From CAYZXL01 sp964482435 (GTDB lineage Bacteria > Auribacterota > JABMQX01), in assembly GCA_964482435.1 (NCBI GenBank), contig CAYZXL010000017.1, positions 12,769 through 76,768 on the forward strand: 64,000 bases of DNA, read 5' to 3'. Positions within the stretch are counted from its first letter, which is position 1; each line of letters opens with the position of its first letter. A model generated the notes under the pieces. That model ran no database searches. It was not told where the DNA came from and worked only from the letters and a program-made list of their open reading frames with translations. The translations under genes and the position numbers were made by a program. This document shows, in pieces, positions 26,547 to 36,010 of this stretch.

Positions 26547-27800
26547 ATGGTGGTCGTGTTGCTCATGCTTAGCTCTTTTGTTTTTCCATCGCTGCTTGAC
26601 TTCTTCTCTCTGGGCACCCCTTTCGGTAGCATCGGAAGTCGCCTCTCAATTCTCGGTGTGACATTTGTCGTTGATGAGCTCATTGTCTTATTGGGGTTGT
26701 TTCCTTTGTTCCTTTCCGCGGCCCGCGAGAAACACCTGACCATTGACGGGCCCAGAATCATCTACATGTTGTTTATGTTTTATCTCGTCAGTTCTTTCCT
26801 GCTGGATTATTTCCTTCGGAACCCCGAAAGGCATGACCTGGTTTTGAGAAACAGGTGGATCATTCTCAACGGACTCTACTTTCTTGCGCCTGTTGTGGGG
26901 AAAACGGGCCCGGCTGCCGCCCATGAGGCCCTGATCCGGTACAGTAGGGTCGCCTTTCTGCTAGTTTGCTTAAAAATCTTGTTTGTCTTAGCAGTCGGGG
27001 CGGACTTTGACGAGGTTCTCTTGTCGAATGTCAACCCAGACTTCTCCACTTTCGCCACCGTCATGTGCATGTCTGCTATTGCGCTATGGCAAAATCGGTT
27101 GCTTGTGGCAGTAGCGGTTTTCTTGGCCGGCGTGACGGCGATTCTGTCCGAACAGTTCTCTGCGATCGCTGCCTATGTCTTCTCGCTTCCATTGGGTTTG
27201 GCAGTGCGCTCGGTCGGGCGTGCGGCTTGGGTTCGGCACCTCTGGGTCCTGGTCTGTGGCGTGGTTTTCCTTTCTGTAGCGCTGTTGTTTGCCCTGACGG
27301 ATGTTCAGGAAAAGTTTCTATTCTTGGCGACAGAGCGGTTTCACATGAATCCCTTATCCTTTTTGTCCTTCCGGGTCTCCGCCCACCATTACTTTTCCGC
27401 ATGGAGTGCGGCACTCAGCGAGGTCTATCACCATTCCCTTTTGTTCGGCATGGGAATCGGAAAAAGTCTCTCATTCTATTCGATCCCACACTCACCAACA
27501 GGGTTCCACGTCGCTTATTCTTTAAACCTCATGCACAATATGTTTGTAACCGTGCTTTTTTCCTTCGGTCTGATCGGCCTTGCCCTTCTTCTGAGCTTAC
27601 TCGTTGTTCTGCTCAGGAAACGTCAAGTCGAATCGAGAACGGGCTTTCCCGGTGGTGGTGTTCATGCGCTCGTTCGGGCACTGGTTTTCCTGTTTCTGCT
27701 GAACTTCATCACCTCGCCGGGAGAATGGAAGTTGAGACAGGGAGTCCCGTTCTGGCTCCTCCTTGGGATGTTGTCTGAACTGCGAGTTCCCCGCCGATAG
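26547..27800 (+). CDS. Polytopic membrane protein, probable O-antigen polymerase/ligase (Wzy-like)
   Basis: 417 aa from ATG 26547, chosen because the first membrane segment (MVVVLLMLSSFVF) begins there; upstream in-frame codons back to 26235 look non-coding and no strong ribosome site is seen for either. About ten hydrophobic segments and a large periplasmic loop with FGMGIGKS...YSIPHSPTGFHVAYSLNLMHNMF near residues 300-330. This is the layout of Wzy/WaaL proteins, which polymerise or ligate undecaprenyl-linked repeats in the periplasm. Family sequence conservation is low, so the call rests on topology and its place in the cluster. Confidence 0.72.
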   Translation: MVVVLLMLSSFVFPSLLDFFSLGTPFGSIGSRLSILGVTFVVDELIVLLGLFPLFLSAAREKHLTIDGPRIIYMLFMFYLVSSFLLDYFLRNPERHDLVLRNRWIILNGLYFLAPVVGKTGPAAAHEALIRYSRVAFLLVCLKILFVLAVGADFDEVLLSNVNPDFSTFATVMCMSAIALWQNRLLVAVAVFLAGVTAILSEQFSAIAAYVFSLPLGLAVRSVGRAAWVRHLWVLVCGVVFLSVALLFALTDVQEKFLFLATERFHMNPLSFLSFRVSAHHYFSAWSAALSEVYHHSLLFGMGIGKSLSFYSIPHSPTGFHVAYSLNLMHNMFVTVLFSFGLIGLALLLSLLVVLLRKRQVESRTGFPGGGVHALVRALVFLFLLNFITSPGEWKLRQGVPFWLLLGMLSELRVPRR

Positions 27801-27804
27801 GAAA

Positions 27805-28875
27805 GTGCTCATCCTGGATACAAGCAACAACTACTTCGGGGCGGAGGTGAGCCTGCTCGTTCTTCTCCGGGCGCTGAGGCCGAACTCGTTTGACCTGGTT
27901 ATCCAGAATGAACCCGGGGATTTTGAGGAGAGGCTGCAATTGGAGGGGATACCCTACCGGAAGACCCAGATGACCCTGTCGCCAAGGCGAAAGGGGTTTC
28001 TCGGGACGGTGAAGGCGCTCGACAAACTGATCTCCACTCGTGGCCATACGATTGTGTATGCAAATAACGACGACGGGTCCATGCTGCTTGCGGCACTCAA
28101 GCTTCGGAGATTCATGACAATCAAGACGTTTGTCCATATGAGGATGAAGCCGGGGAACGGTGACTATCTGCGCCGGTTGATGTTCCTCCACAACGGAGTC
28201 ATTGCCAACTCAAAGTTCGTTGCCGGCGCGTTGGCGGCTGCAATCCCCTGGACCCCGGCAAACATCAGGGTGATTTATAACAGCCACGCCAGACGCGGCG
28301 TCCTCCCTCCATCGCGGGGGAGAAAGGGACCGAAGGTTCTTCTGAGTCTGGGAAGATTGAGCCCACAGAAGAGCCAGTTGGAAGTCCTGAAAGCGTTGGT
28401 GCAAAATGGGGTGATGGAGGAAATTGACACTTACTACTTGGTGGGAGCAGGCAAAGCCGCGGACCCGGGCTACCAGAAGGAAATTGAAGCATATATTGAG
28501 GAGAAGGGTCTCGGCCAGAAAGTCGTTCTTGTGCCGTTCACACACGACCCCGACCCGTACTACGCGCGGGCGACATTAGTGATCGTTGCTGGTGTGGGCG
28601 AATCGTTCGGGCGCGTGATTATCGAGGCGGGGTTCTGGAGAATTCCAGCCATTGTCAGAAATTCCGGGGCTCTTCCGGAACTCGTGGAGCACGGGTATAC
28701 CGGCCTTGTCTGGGATGGCTCGCCCTCTCAATTAGCTTTGCATGTCCGAGCGGTCTGTTCAGACGAGCGCTACGCGGAGCTTCTCGGGAATCGTCTGCAC
28801 GAGGAGGTGATGTTGAAATACAGCGACGAGAGGTACGTGAGCTCCCTGATGAGATGTTTCGGTGAAGAAGGCTGA
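27805..28875 (+). CDS. Glycosyltransferase family 4
   Basis: 356 aa from GTG 27805, which follows the upstream stop by four bases and an AGG-containing site; TTG 27763 would add 14 unconserved residues. The acceptor domain starts MLILDTSNNYFGAEVSLLVLLRAL. The donor domain has LLSLGRLSPQKSQLEVLKAL near residue 183 and the E-x7-E motif GESFGRVIIEAG near residue 265, followed by NSGALPELVEHGYTG. A typical GT4 hexosyltransferase of a surface polysaccharide operon, acting on the cytoplasmic side of the membrane. Donor not predictable. Confidence 0.87.
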   Translation: MLILDTSNNYFGAEVSLLVLLRALRPNSFDLVIQNEPGDFEERLQLEGIPYRKTQMTLSPRRKGFLGTVKALDKLISTRGHTIVYANNDDGSMLLAALKLRRFMTIKTFVHMRMKPGNGDYLRRLMFLHNGVIANSKFVAGALAAAIPWTPANIRVIYNSHARRGVLPPSRGRKGPKVLLSLGRLSPQKSQLEVLKALVQNGVMEEIDTYYLVGAGKAADPGYQKEIEAYIEEKGLGQKVVLVPFTHDPDPYYARATLVIVAGVGESFGRVIIEAGFWRIPAIVRNSGALPELVEHGYTGLVWDGSPSQLALHVRAVCSDERYAELLGNRLHEEVMLKYSDERYVSSLMRCFGEEG

Positions 28876-28921
28876 CCGGAGTGTATGCCCTGACGGCAGT
28901 GCGAGAGATGGGCGGTCGAGC

Positions 28922-30082
28922 ATGAGGATATGTCTTTTCACCATAAGTCCGAAAAAGGGCGGGGGAGTCATAAGAAAGACCATCCTGCTCGTTGACTATC
29001 TGACCAGGGCTGGATGCGAGGTGGACTGGTACTATCCTCGTTCCCCTGGAAGGTACCCCCCATACGTGGAGAGTTTTCTGAGTGACGGGAAGGTGAAAGT
29101 CAAAGAGATCTTTGCCTTCCCGGGCGTTCGCGTTTTGGATGCTCTTGACCCTTTTTCTCAGGTACCGAGGCGCTGCGATATCCACCAAATTGTAAGTGGC
29201 TTTTGTCTGGACGGTATGCTGTTCCAGAGAAAGGGCTTGCCATATTTCTGCTGGGTGGCTTCCACGATAACCGAAGAGAAGCTCGGCGTTGCTAAGTTCC
29301 ACGGCATCCCAAAGGGGATTATCACCCGATTCAACCTCAAGCTCGGCTTAGTTCTGGAGCGAAAGTACGCAAAGACAGCGTACATGCTTTTTGCCAATTC
29401 CGCCTCGACCCGGGACGCGCTCCTGCGCGAATTTGGCCTGCCCGACGAAAAAGTGAAAGTGGCTTACCCGCCTGTGGACACGGAGCTCTATCGCTACTTT
29501 CCCCAGGAAAAGCGAGACCCGAACAATCCCTACATCTTGTTCATGGGAATCTTCAGCCCCAGGAAGAACCTCGAGCTTCTCCTTGAGGCGTTCAGCATCG
29601 TTTCCAGACGGAAGAAAAATGTCCAGCTTTTGCTCGTCGGGAAATCGGGGAGATTTCTCCCTGAGTATCGCAGGAAGTGCCAGCGACTGAAGATAGACAG
29701 GAAAGTTGCCTTCGTGGGGGAGGTGAAAGATAACGTTCTGTATTTCCAGCACGCACTTGCAACCGTCCTTCCTTCGAAGCAGGAAGGGTTTGGAATGGTC
29801 CTGGCGGAGTCGCTGGCCTGCGGCACACCGGTCATTGCCACGAAGTGCGGGGGAACCCGGGAAATCGTGGACCATCGGGAAAACGGGTACCTCACTGACC
29901 CCGACAAACCGGGGCAAATGGCCAATTATCTTCTAACACTCATCGAAAGCCAGCCCCTGAGAAGCCGCATGGGGAAACGAGGTCGAGAAAAGGTGGAGAA
30001 GCTCTTCTCCGTTGAGGCGGTGGGGAGGCAATTTCTTTCTGAATATGAGGGTTTCCTGCGCAACAGGAGGACGGAACGATGA
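28922..30082 (+). CDS. Glycosyltransferase family 4
   Basis: 386 aa. ATG 28922 is preferred because MRICLFTISPKKGGG is the usual GT4 N-terminal strand and glycine loop; GTG 28862, overlapping the previous stop, would add 20 residues. LFMGIFSPRKNLELLLEAF lies near residue 201 and the catalytic E-x7-E segment SKQEGFGMVLAESLACGTPVIAT near residue 286. The C-terminal helix (RGREKVEKLFSVEAVG) is standard. The stop overlaps the next start by ATGA. Confidence 0.88.
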   Translation: MRICLFTISPKKGGGVIRKTILLVDYLTRAGCEVDWYYPRSPGRYPPYVESFLSDGKVKVKEIFAFPGVRVLDALDPFSQVPRRCDIHQIVSGFCLDGMLFQRKGLPYFCWVASTITEEKLGVAKFHGIPKGIITRFNLKLGLVLERKYAKTAYMLFANSASTRDALLREFGLPDEKVKVAYPPVDTELYRYFPQEKRDPNNPYILFMGIFSPRKNLELLLEAFSIVSRRKKNVQLLLVGKSGRFLPEYRRKCQRLKIDRKVAFVGEVKDNVLYFQHALATVLPSKQEGFGMVLAESLACGTPVIATKCGGTREIVDHRENGYLTDPDKPGQMANYLLTLIESQPLRSRMGKRGREKVEKLFSVEAVGRQFLSEYEGFLRNRRTER

Positions 30083-30939
30083 GAGCCGAGGTGAGGAGGA
30101 TCCTGGCTTGTCCCAAATGCAAGAGCCGGCTTGGCTTCACGGAAACAAGGGCCCTCTGCTTGAACGGAACCTGCAAGAAATCCTTTGCCGTAAAAGAAGG
30201 GGTCCCCGTTATGGTGGCCGATGAAGGCGCGTTTTTCCGTCGAGACCGGGACCTCAGGTGGGACAATGCTGCCTGGGTGCATACGGCGAGGAGGCTCTAC
30301 AGGAAGCTGTCCAGTAGTCATACCTTCAAGAGTAGGAAGAGCCGAGGCATGATACCGCGTCTCCTCAAGAATTTGTCGGCTGATCACGTGGCCGTAAATG
30401 TAGGTTCCGGAAGAACAGCATATTCCATCCGCGTCGTAAATGTTGACATCTTCCCCTACGACAACGTTGACATTGTTGGAGATGCGTGTGAGTTACCCGT
30501 CGCTGACGACTCTGTGGACCTCGTGATCTCCCAGGCGGCTCTCGAGCACATCCAGGACCCCCGAGCCAGTATTGCAGAAATGAAGCGGATTTTAAAAAGG
30601 GACGGAAAAGTCTACTGCGAGGTCCCCTTTATGCAGCCGTTTCATGCGGACCCAAACGACTACTATCGTTTCACGTTGACCGGTATTGAAGAGGCCTTCA
30701 GGGAATTCACGATTCTGGAAAAAGGGGTGGTTGTTGGGCCAAGTTCCGCGTTCTCGCTGATTCTTCGGACCTACGTTGCTCTTTTGTTCTCCTTTGGGAA
30801 CACACTGGTTTTTCATTTCCTCGGGCTACTTCTCGGCTGGATCACTCTTCCCATCAAATACCTCGATGTCTTTCTCGAGAAGAACAGCTTGGCATACCGT
30901 ATGGCCAGTGGTATCTACGTTTTAGGGGTCAAGAAGTAG
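30079..30939 (+). CDS. Trm112-like zinc ribbon fused to SAM-dependent methyltransferase
   Basis: 286 aa, coupled to the previous gene by ATGA. Residues 1-47 form a Trm112-type ribbon (ILACPKCKSRLGF, then CLNGTCKKSF, then KEGVPVMV). The methyltransferase domain follows, with a degenerate motif I (AVNVGSGRT), NVDIFPYDNVDIVGDACELPVADDSVDLV and AALEHIQDP. A C-terminal hydrophobic stretch near residues 235-262 suggests membrane contact. In bacteria this fusion is common in cell-surface polysaccharide loci, where it presumably methylates a sugar; the acceptor is unknown. Confidence 0.86.
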   Translation: MRAEVRRILACPKCKSRLGFTETRALCLNGTCKKSFAVKEGVPVMVADEGAFFRRDRDLRWDNAAWVHTARRLYRKLSSSHTFKSRKSRGMIPRLLKNLSADHVAVNVGSGRTAYSIRVVNVDIFPYDNVDIVGDACELPVADDSVDLVISQAALEHIQDPRASIAEMKRILKRDGKVYCEVPFMQPFHADPNDYYRFTLTGIEEAFREFTILEKGVVVGPSSAFSLILRTYVALLFSFGNTLVFHFLGLLLGWITLPIKYLDVFLEKNSLAYRMASGIYVLGVKK

Positions 30940-32127
30940 ATGGCGATAAGGGTCCTTCATGTTGTGGACCTGTCCAAGGCCGGTGGCGTACAGGTCATGT
31001 TCATGCAGTTCCTCGCCTTGGCAGTACGTTGGGATTCCTTTGTTCATTATGTCTATGCTTTGCGGATCACCGAGGAAAGGAAGGATGAGCTTCGACGAGT
31101 GGGTGTTCGATGCTACTTTCCCCGCTGGAATGGGGATTATGACCTGTGGAACAGACTGCGCATCGCCTCGGTAATCCGAAGGGAAAGCACAGATTACGTT
31201 TGGGGACAGAACTTCACGGGGAATCTGTGGGCAGCTGTGGCGAGACTCCTTTCATTTTCACGTGTCACTCTCCTCACCCATGAGCACGGCTCTTCTTGGA
31301 ATGTCCGGGGGATTCGCCTGATTCTTTCGAAGTTCTGGGCGCTTTTGAGCGACCGCATTCTCTGCAACTCGAGCGCCGCGGCTTGTGTCGTGAGCCAACG
31401 GTTGAAAGTCAAGGCACCAATAAGCGTGGTAAGAAATGGGGTCCGGGCGGAGCCCTGCTGTCCAGAAGGGCGGCTGAGGCAAATAATCAGAACAGAACTC
31501 GGATTCAGGGGCAACGAGCAAGTGGCGATGTTTGTCGGACGCCTTGAGTATTTGAAAGGGGTCCACACCTTGATTGCGGCGGCAAAGCTTGTCGCCCGAG
31601 AGCTCCCCACGGTCCGGTTTCTCATCGTCGGGTCCGGATCGATGGAACAGGAATTGAAGGAGCGGCTCAAAGTAGCAAGTATCTGTGAAAAGGTCCGGTT
31701 CCTCGGGTTCCGATCCGACGCCGCCCAGCTCATGTCCGTCTCAGACATGGTTGTCCTGCCCTCCATTCGAGAACCTTTTGGAAACGTCCTTGTGGAAGCG
31801 GGTTTTGCAAGACGCCCCGTGATCGCCACCAAAGTGGACGGAGTCGTCGAAATCGTCGAAGACGGCAAAAGTGGGATTCTACTTGATCCCACTGTCGCCG
31901 TGTCCAAGAAAGCCAGGAAGCGTTTGCCGAGATATGTCTATCATCCGGGGTCCGGCAGATTGGTATCCCCACGTGAACTGGACCCTGCTCGCTTGGCGGA
32001 GAGCATCATCTTTTTGGCCCGGAATCCTCTCCTGGCAGCGAAAATGGGCGATTATGCTTATCAGCTTGTTTCGGCGCGCTTGAGCATTGACCAATACGCA
32101 GGCAGACTGAGAAAGCTGTTCAATTGA
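30940..32127 (+). CDS. Glycosyltransferase family 4
   Basis: 395 aa, starting on the base after the previous stop (TAGATG). N-terminal IRVLHVVDLSKAGGVQVMF is the acceptor-domain signature. The donor domain has AMFVGRLEYLKGVHTLIAAA near residue 189, IVGSGSMEQELKE, and the E-x7-E motif SIREPFGNVLVEAGF near residue 280. A 30-residue insertion (VSKKARKRLPRYVYHPGSGRL) after IVEDGKSG is unusual for GT4. It belongs to the same operon and probably adds one residue of the repeat unit. Confidence 0.88.
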   Translation: MAIRVLHVVDLSKAGGVQVMFMQFLALAVRWDSFVHYVYALRITEERKDELRRVGVRCYFPRWNGDYDLWNRLRIASVIRRESTDYVWGQNFTGNLWAAVARLLSFSRVTLLTHEHGSSWNVRGIRLILSKFWALLSDRILCNSSAAACVVSQRLKVKAPISVVRNGVRAEPCCPEGRLRQIIRTELGFRGNEQVAMFVGRLEYLKGVHTLIAAAKLVARELPTVRFLIVGSGSMEQELKERLKVASICEKVRFLGFRSDAAQLMSVSDMVVLPSIREPFGNVLVEAGFARRPVIATKVDGVVEIVEDGKSGILLDPTVAVSKKARKRLPRYVYHPGSGRLVSPRELDPARLAESIIFLARNPLLAAKMGDYAYQLVSARLSIDQYAGRLRKLFN

Positions 32128-32163
32128 CCCAAGCCCACATCGCTCGTTACAGAATCTGTTAAG

Positions 32164-33396
32164 GTGAGAATCTGTAGGGTCAGTATTTCCTATCCGCGCG
32201 CAAAGGCTCCTGGGGGCGGGTTGGTGCCGTATTTTCTCGCTAAGTACATTCCGGAAGACACCCTCTACCTGACCAGGAAGGACGATTCGCCGCGACGACC
32301 GCCCCCCAGACATGTCGTCGTAAAAGAGATTGCTTTCAAGGACAACCTCACACCGGCAGGTTTGAGAGACGCGCTTCAGGCTCCGCCCAGCCTAAGGCGT
32401 TTCAGCCGAATCCGCTTGAATCTGAGATTAGTCGCCACTATGAGGAGCGTTGTCTTTCTCATCAAATCAATACCGGCACTGATTGCGTTTCGTCCGCACA
32501 TTGTCGCCTGCCATCAATCCGTGACCATCCTGCACGGCATCTTTGCGAAATACGTGCTCGGCTCAAAATTCGCCCTGCACATCCACAACAACTCAGAAAT
32601 CGCCGTGATGCAAAACCTCCGGCTACTCCGAGGTCTGGTTCGCAAAGCGGACCGAATATTCTGCCTCACGCCATCCATGGCGGAATTGCTTTGCGGTGTC
32701 GTCCCCTCGGCGGCATGGAAGGTCCGTTGCACATCTACCGGCGTGGACCCACTGCTGTTCAGGAATACGGGTAGGCCAAGAGAAAAGCAGATCATCGCAA
32801 TCGGCCGGCTCAGCCCCGCGAAAGGCTATCTGCATTTGCTCGACGCTGTATCGGAGGTGTTTCAGAGGTATCCAGACTACAAACTAATAATCGTTGGCGA
32901 AGGTCCCGAAAGAAAGAGAATGCAGAAACAGATCCGAGACGCGGGCCTCTCCAGAAAAGTCAGGTTCACAGGAGCCCTCCCCCAGGAGCGCGTCGCCGAG
33001 CTCCTCAACAGGAGTCGTGTTTTCGTGATGTCTTCCGTGACGGAGGGGCTGCCCAAGGCCCTCCTCGAGGCTCTCTCCTGCGGGACACCCGCTGTGGTCA
33101 CGACAGCTTGCAACGCCGATACCATAGTTCGTGGCAGAGGTATCGTCGTACAAAGCGGATCTCCTCACGCGATGTCGGATGCCATCATGAAAATGATAAG
33201 TGACAGGGTGTACTGGGAAACATGCTCCATAAACTGTACCACCGTTCGCCAAGAGTTTTCTTGGGAAACTGTCGCGGGACTTCTCCGTCGTGATTACGAG
33301 GCGTTGTTACACGACCGCCGCCACCGGATGTCGGGTGCTTTACGCTCAGGACCCTTGGCGGATGTGAAGTGCCATCAACGTGGGTGTAGCGGCTGA
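32164..33396 (+). CDS. Glycosyltransferase family 4
   Basis: 410 aa from GTG 32164 with AGG immediately ahead. RVSISYPRAKAPGGGLVPYFLA is the acceptor-domain start. ILHGIFAKYVLGSKFALHIHNN is in the middle, and IAIGRLSPAKGYLHLLDAV lies near residue 216. IVGEGPERKRMQ and the E-x7-E motif TEGLPKALLEALSCGTPAVVT follow near residue 292. The last about 25 residues (HRRHRMSGAL...) look unconserved. The next 243 bases hold no gene. Confidence 0.87.
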   Translation: MRICRVSISYPRAKAPGGGLVPYFLAKYIPEDTLYLTRKDDSPRRPPPRHVVVKEIAFKDNLTPAGLRDALQAPPSLRRFSRIRLNLRLVATMRSVVFLIKSIPALIAFRPHIVACHQSVTILHGIFAKYVLGSKFALHIHNNSEIAVMQNLRLLRGLVRKADRIFCLTPSMAELLCGVVPSAAWKVRCTSTGVDPLLFRNTGRPREKQIIAIGRLSPAKGYLHLLDAVSEVFQRYPDYKLIIVGEGPERKRMQKQIRDAGLSRKVRFTGALPQERVAELLNRSRVFVMSSVTEGLPKALLEALSCGTPAVVTTACNADTIVRGRGIVVQSGSPHAMSDAIMKMISDRVYWETCSINCTTVRQEFSWETVAGLLRRDYEALLHDRRHRMSGALRSGPLADVKCHQRGCSG

Positions 33397-33639
33397 GGAA
33401 CAGAGCAGCGGAAAGTCCGCTTTCGGGTCACCTCGAGCATGGAGAACGCGTTCCCGGGGTTTAGCAGACCATAAAAGCTGCCAGAGAAAGACACGAAGGA
33501 ATTGAGAAGAAGGGACTTATCGGTTTCTTTTCAGAGGTGGATACCCTCATCCACAACCGTTTCCCGTGTATCGTCGTCCATGCAGAAGAATGGAACTCTG
33601 TGTCCAATCGCGACGGCCCAAGCCAAAGGGGAGAATCCG

Positions 33640-34458
33640 ATGGCAACAAGATTACAGTTTGGCGCGAAATCGCTTCGAGACCTGGACCCGAAAGTGTTGC
33701 CGGTGTTCCTCAACAAAACATGGGTACACCTTGGCGCAGACTTGTGCGATGAGAGAATACAACCCAGCAGTCGTTCAATCCCCCCTTTACGTGAAGTTTT
33801 TCGCAGACACTCCATCGGGTACATCCTGAAAACGACCGCTCGTCTCATCCGCAGGAAACGTATTCACCTGCTGAAAAAATCACAGGATATAGACCTGAAG
33901 AAGGACCAAATCTTCAGGCTAACGAATTTCCAGGAATTCTACTATAGAAAGGGAGATATATTGGAGTTTTCGGATAATTCTATTGACTTTGTTTTCTCCG
34001 AACATTTTTTTGAGCACCTATTCTTTGATGAAGCATTATCACTCTTGAGAGAATCCCATCGAATTTTGAAGGATTTTGGCGTCATACGTACGTGTGTTCC
34101 CGATGCCGACTTGAGAACATACGAGGCTCCGGAATCCGTTGGGTGGCCAGACCGAAAGTTGCCTTACACCCACCCTGACAAGCACAAATCTCGATGGTCT
34201 GTATACTCATTATCAGAGCTTCTTAAGGTTGCAGGCTTCAAGCCCGTTCCTCTGCGCTATTGCGATAAACACGGCAACTACAACCGCATTCATCCAGCTC
34301 ACATCAAGCAGACCTATTACAGATGTCCTGATCCTGAAGTCGTTTTCACTCTCGACTACGTAAGCAGGAAGAATTCACTCATAATAGATGGAATCAAAAT
34401 GCCAGACCGTTCGGACTTCACCTCGGGACCGTCGAGGAGAGAAGGAGATGAGGATTGA
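33640..34458 (+). CDS. SAM-dependent methyltransferase-like protein with degenerate cofactor motif
   Basis: 272 aa. ATG 33640 is chosen because GGGGAG stands six bases ahead; 46 upstream in-frame codons are unconserved. The region ILEFSDNSIDFVFSEHFFEHLFFDEAL, then LRESHRILKDFGVIRTCVPDADLRTYE, is the later half of a Methyltransf_11 fold (COG4627-like). The usual glycine-rich motif I is not seen: WVHLGADL near residue 29 may be its remnant, separated from the rest by a basic insertion of about 70 residues. The gene is visibly AT-richer than its neighbours, suggesting separate acquisition. Confidence 0.75.
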   Translation: MATRLQFGAKSLRDLDPKVLPVFLNKTWVHLGADLCDERIQPSSRSIPPLREVFRRHSIGYILKTTARLIRRKRIHLLKKSQDIDLKKDQIFRLTNFQEFYYRKGDILEFSDNSIDFVFSEHFFEHLFFDEALSLLRESHRILKDFGVIRTCVPDADLRTYEAPESVGWPDRKLPYTHPDKHKSRWSVYSLSELLKVAGFKPVPLRYCDKHGNYNRIHPAHIKQTYYRCPDPEVVFTLDYVSRKNSLIIDGIKMPDRSDFTSGPSRREGDED

Positions 34459-34679
34459 GTCTTCCGCATAAAAGACGGTGGCGGGCGCGTAAGGGGCTTT
34501 GCTGTGAGGCTTCCCCCAGGGGGCACCGCGGAGCATCTCAGCCGCGAGCATAGCAGCATGTGACCCTACCTTCAGTTTCACAGGCGACGCGCTTTATGGC
34601 AAGATTGCCGGCTGCTCAGTAAAGGGTTGCTTACCCTAACAGCGGATTTCTCAACCAGGTTTGGAGAGATGGAGTATTT

Positions 34680-35585
34680 TTGGCAGCGGAACAGACGCCT
34701 ATGATTCGGCATCGCAGCGCTAAGACAGGTGCCTTGAACCTGCGCGACACCTACACCACAGAAAAGGCTCGTAGCGATTTGGTCTGTCACTTGTGGGTAT
34801 ATCTCGTGCTGCGGCCTGTCTCGTTTCATCTCACCTCTGCTCTAATCCGGATAGGGGTTAGCGCCAACTTGTGCACGTTGGCGGGATTTATCTTCCTTGT
34901 TTCTGGCATGGCGCTGGTCTTGCTTGGATTCATGAGCAACGTGAATCTCGTTCTCGGGGCGGTACTTCTCAATGTTTGGTACCTGTTTGACGTGATCGAC
35001 GGCAACATAGCCCGCTTTCAAGGTCAAGACAGCAAATTCGGGGCGTTACTCGACTGGTTTGTTGGAATGGTGTATGCCACGCTACTGCCTGTGTGTCTGG
35101 GGGTAGCCCTGTATCTGATAAGTCTTAGTAGGGATGTGTTCGATTTTGGGCTGGGCCTCCCCAACTGGGCCTGGTTAGCCGTAGGGGGCGTTGATTCGTT
35201 TTCTCACCTTCTGCGAAACATCGTGAGTATGCAAGGTCGAACGATTCTCGGCGAACCGTCAACTTATGCAGTCAACGCGGAAGTAAGCATCGGCGCCATC
35301 ATCCCCAGGGCCATTCTTAGCTTCCGGTTGCCACTGTTTTTAGTGGCATCCGTTCTTGGGTGTTTGGGTGCTTTATTCATTCTATACTCTGGCTACAACC
35401 TGGCCAGCTTTCTTGCGGTTGTCTTCGTCTTTTTCCGAAAGGCACGCATTGCTGACAGGAATCGGTCACGCGAAAAGGAGCAGCCACAGCCTCCCGATAC
35501 GGCTTCCCGCCCTTGTCCGTCCCCAGCTACTACTTTTACGCAACGGCCGATGGAACGCCACGATCGGGCGCGGGGAAGTTCCTGA
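34680..35585 (+). CDS. CDP-alcohol phosphatidyltransferase family membrane protein
   Basis: 301 aa from TTG 34680 with GGAG seven bases ahead (ATG 34701 is the alternative). Five or six membrane segments. The signature is DVIDGNIARFQ...GALLDWFVG near residues 104-129. The canonical motif is DxxDGxxAR, eight residues, GxxxDxxxD; here the last Asp is Gly. Family members transfer a phospho-alcohol from a CDP-linked donor to a hydroxyl. In a glycan cluster this could decorate the polysaccharide with a phospho- or phosphono-alcohol rather than make phospholipid (inference). The C-terminal about 45 residues are proline/arginine-rich and unconserved. Confidence 0.83.
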   Translation: MAAEQTPMIRHRSAKTGALNLRDTYTTEKARSDLVCHLWVYLVLRPVSFHLTSALIRIGVSANLCTLAGFIFLVSGMALVLLGFMSNVNLVLGAVLLNVWYLFDVIDGNIARFQGQDSKFGALLDWFVGMVYATLLPVCLGVALYLISLSRDVFDFGLGLPNWAWLAVGGVDSFSHLLRNIVSMQGRTILGEPSTYAVNAEVSIGAIIPRAILSFRLPLFLVASVLGCLGALFILYSGYNLASFLAVVFVFFRKARIADRNRSREKEQPQPPDTASRPCPSPATTFTQRPMERHDRARGSS

Positions 35586-36010
35586 GCTCTCCCACTCCTT
35601 TTTGACCGAATATCCAGAGCCTCTCCCATGCAGCACAAAACTCAGCCTCGCCGAAAGCAGGGTTTTAGCCCACAAGTGAACCCGAGGTCCCCAAGTCACG
35701 CCGAGGCAACGCACGAGAATTCAAAAAGATGGGAAGAAACAGGTGACAGATTTGAAGCGCAGTTCGGCGGATATAGCGGTGTTCTATCTATCTCTGGCAG
35801 AACGCAGATAACTCGAAGAAGGGCTTATACAATCGTGGGACTCACCGATTATTACCCTGGGCCCTTACCGTGAGCGCGTCGAAGAGGAGGCCAGAAAGTA
35901 ACCCGCGACCAAGTAGGTGGAAACGGTGTGCGAGGCGATCGAAGTGAGTGCGAGAGAGGCGAGTCTCAAAAGAAGGGCCGCACGGACAAGACGGCAAATG
36001 AGATAGCAAG
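35586..36010. other. Intergenic region, no gene recognised
   Basis: 425 bases between the phosphatidyltransferase and the 4,6-dehydratase. One 81-codon frame (35628-35873) has no motif, signal or ribosome site and I do not accept it. No clear terminator or promoter was seen. Confidence 0.5.

Noticed and set aside
35628..35873. 81-codon plus-strand frame before the 4,6-dehydratase
   Set aside because: No ribosome site, no motif, polar low-complexity composition.
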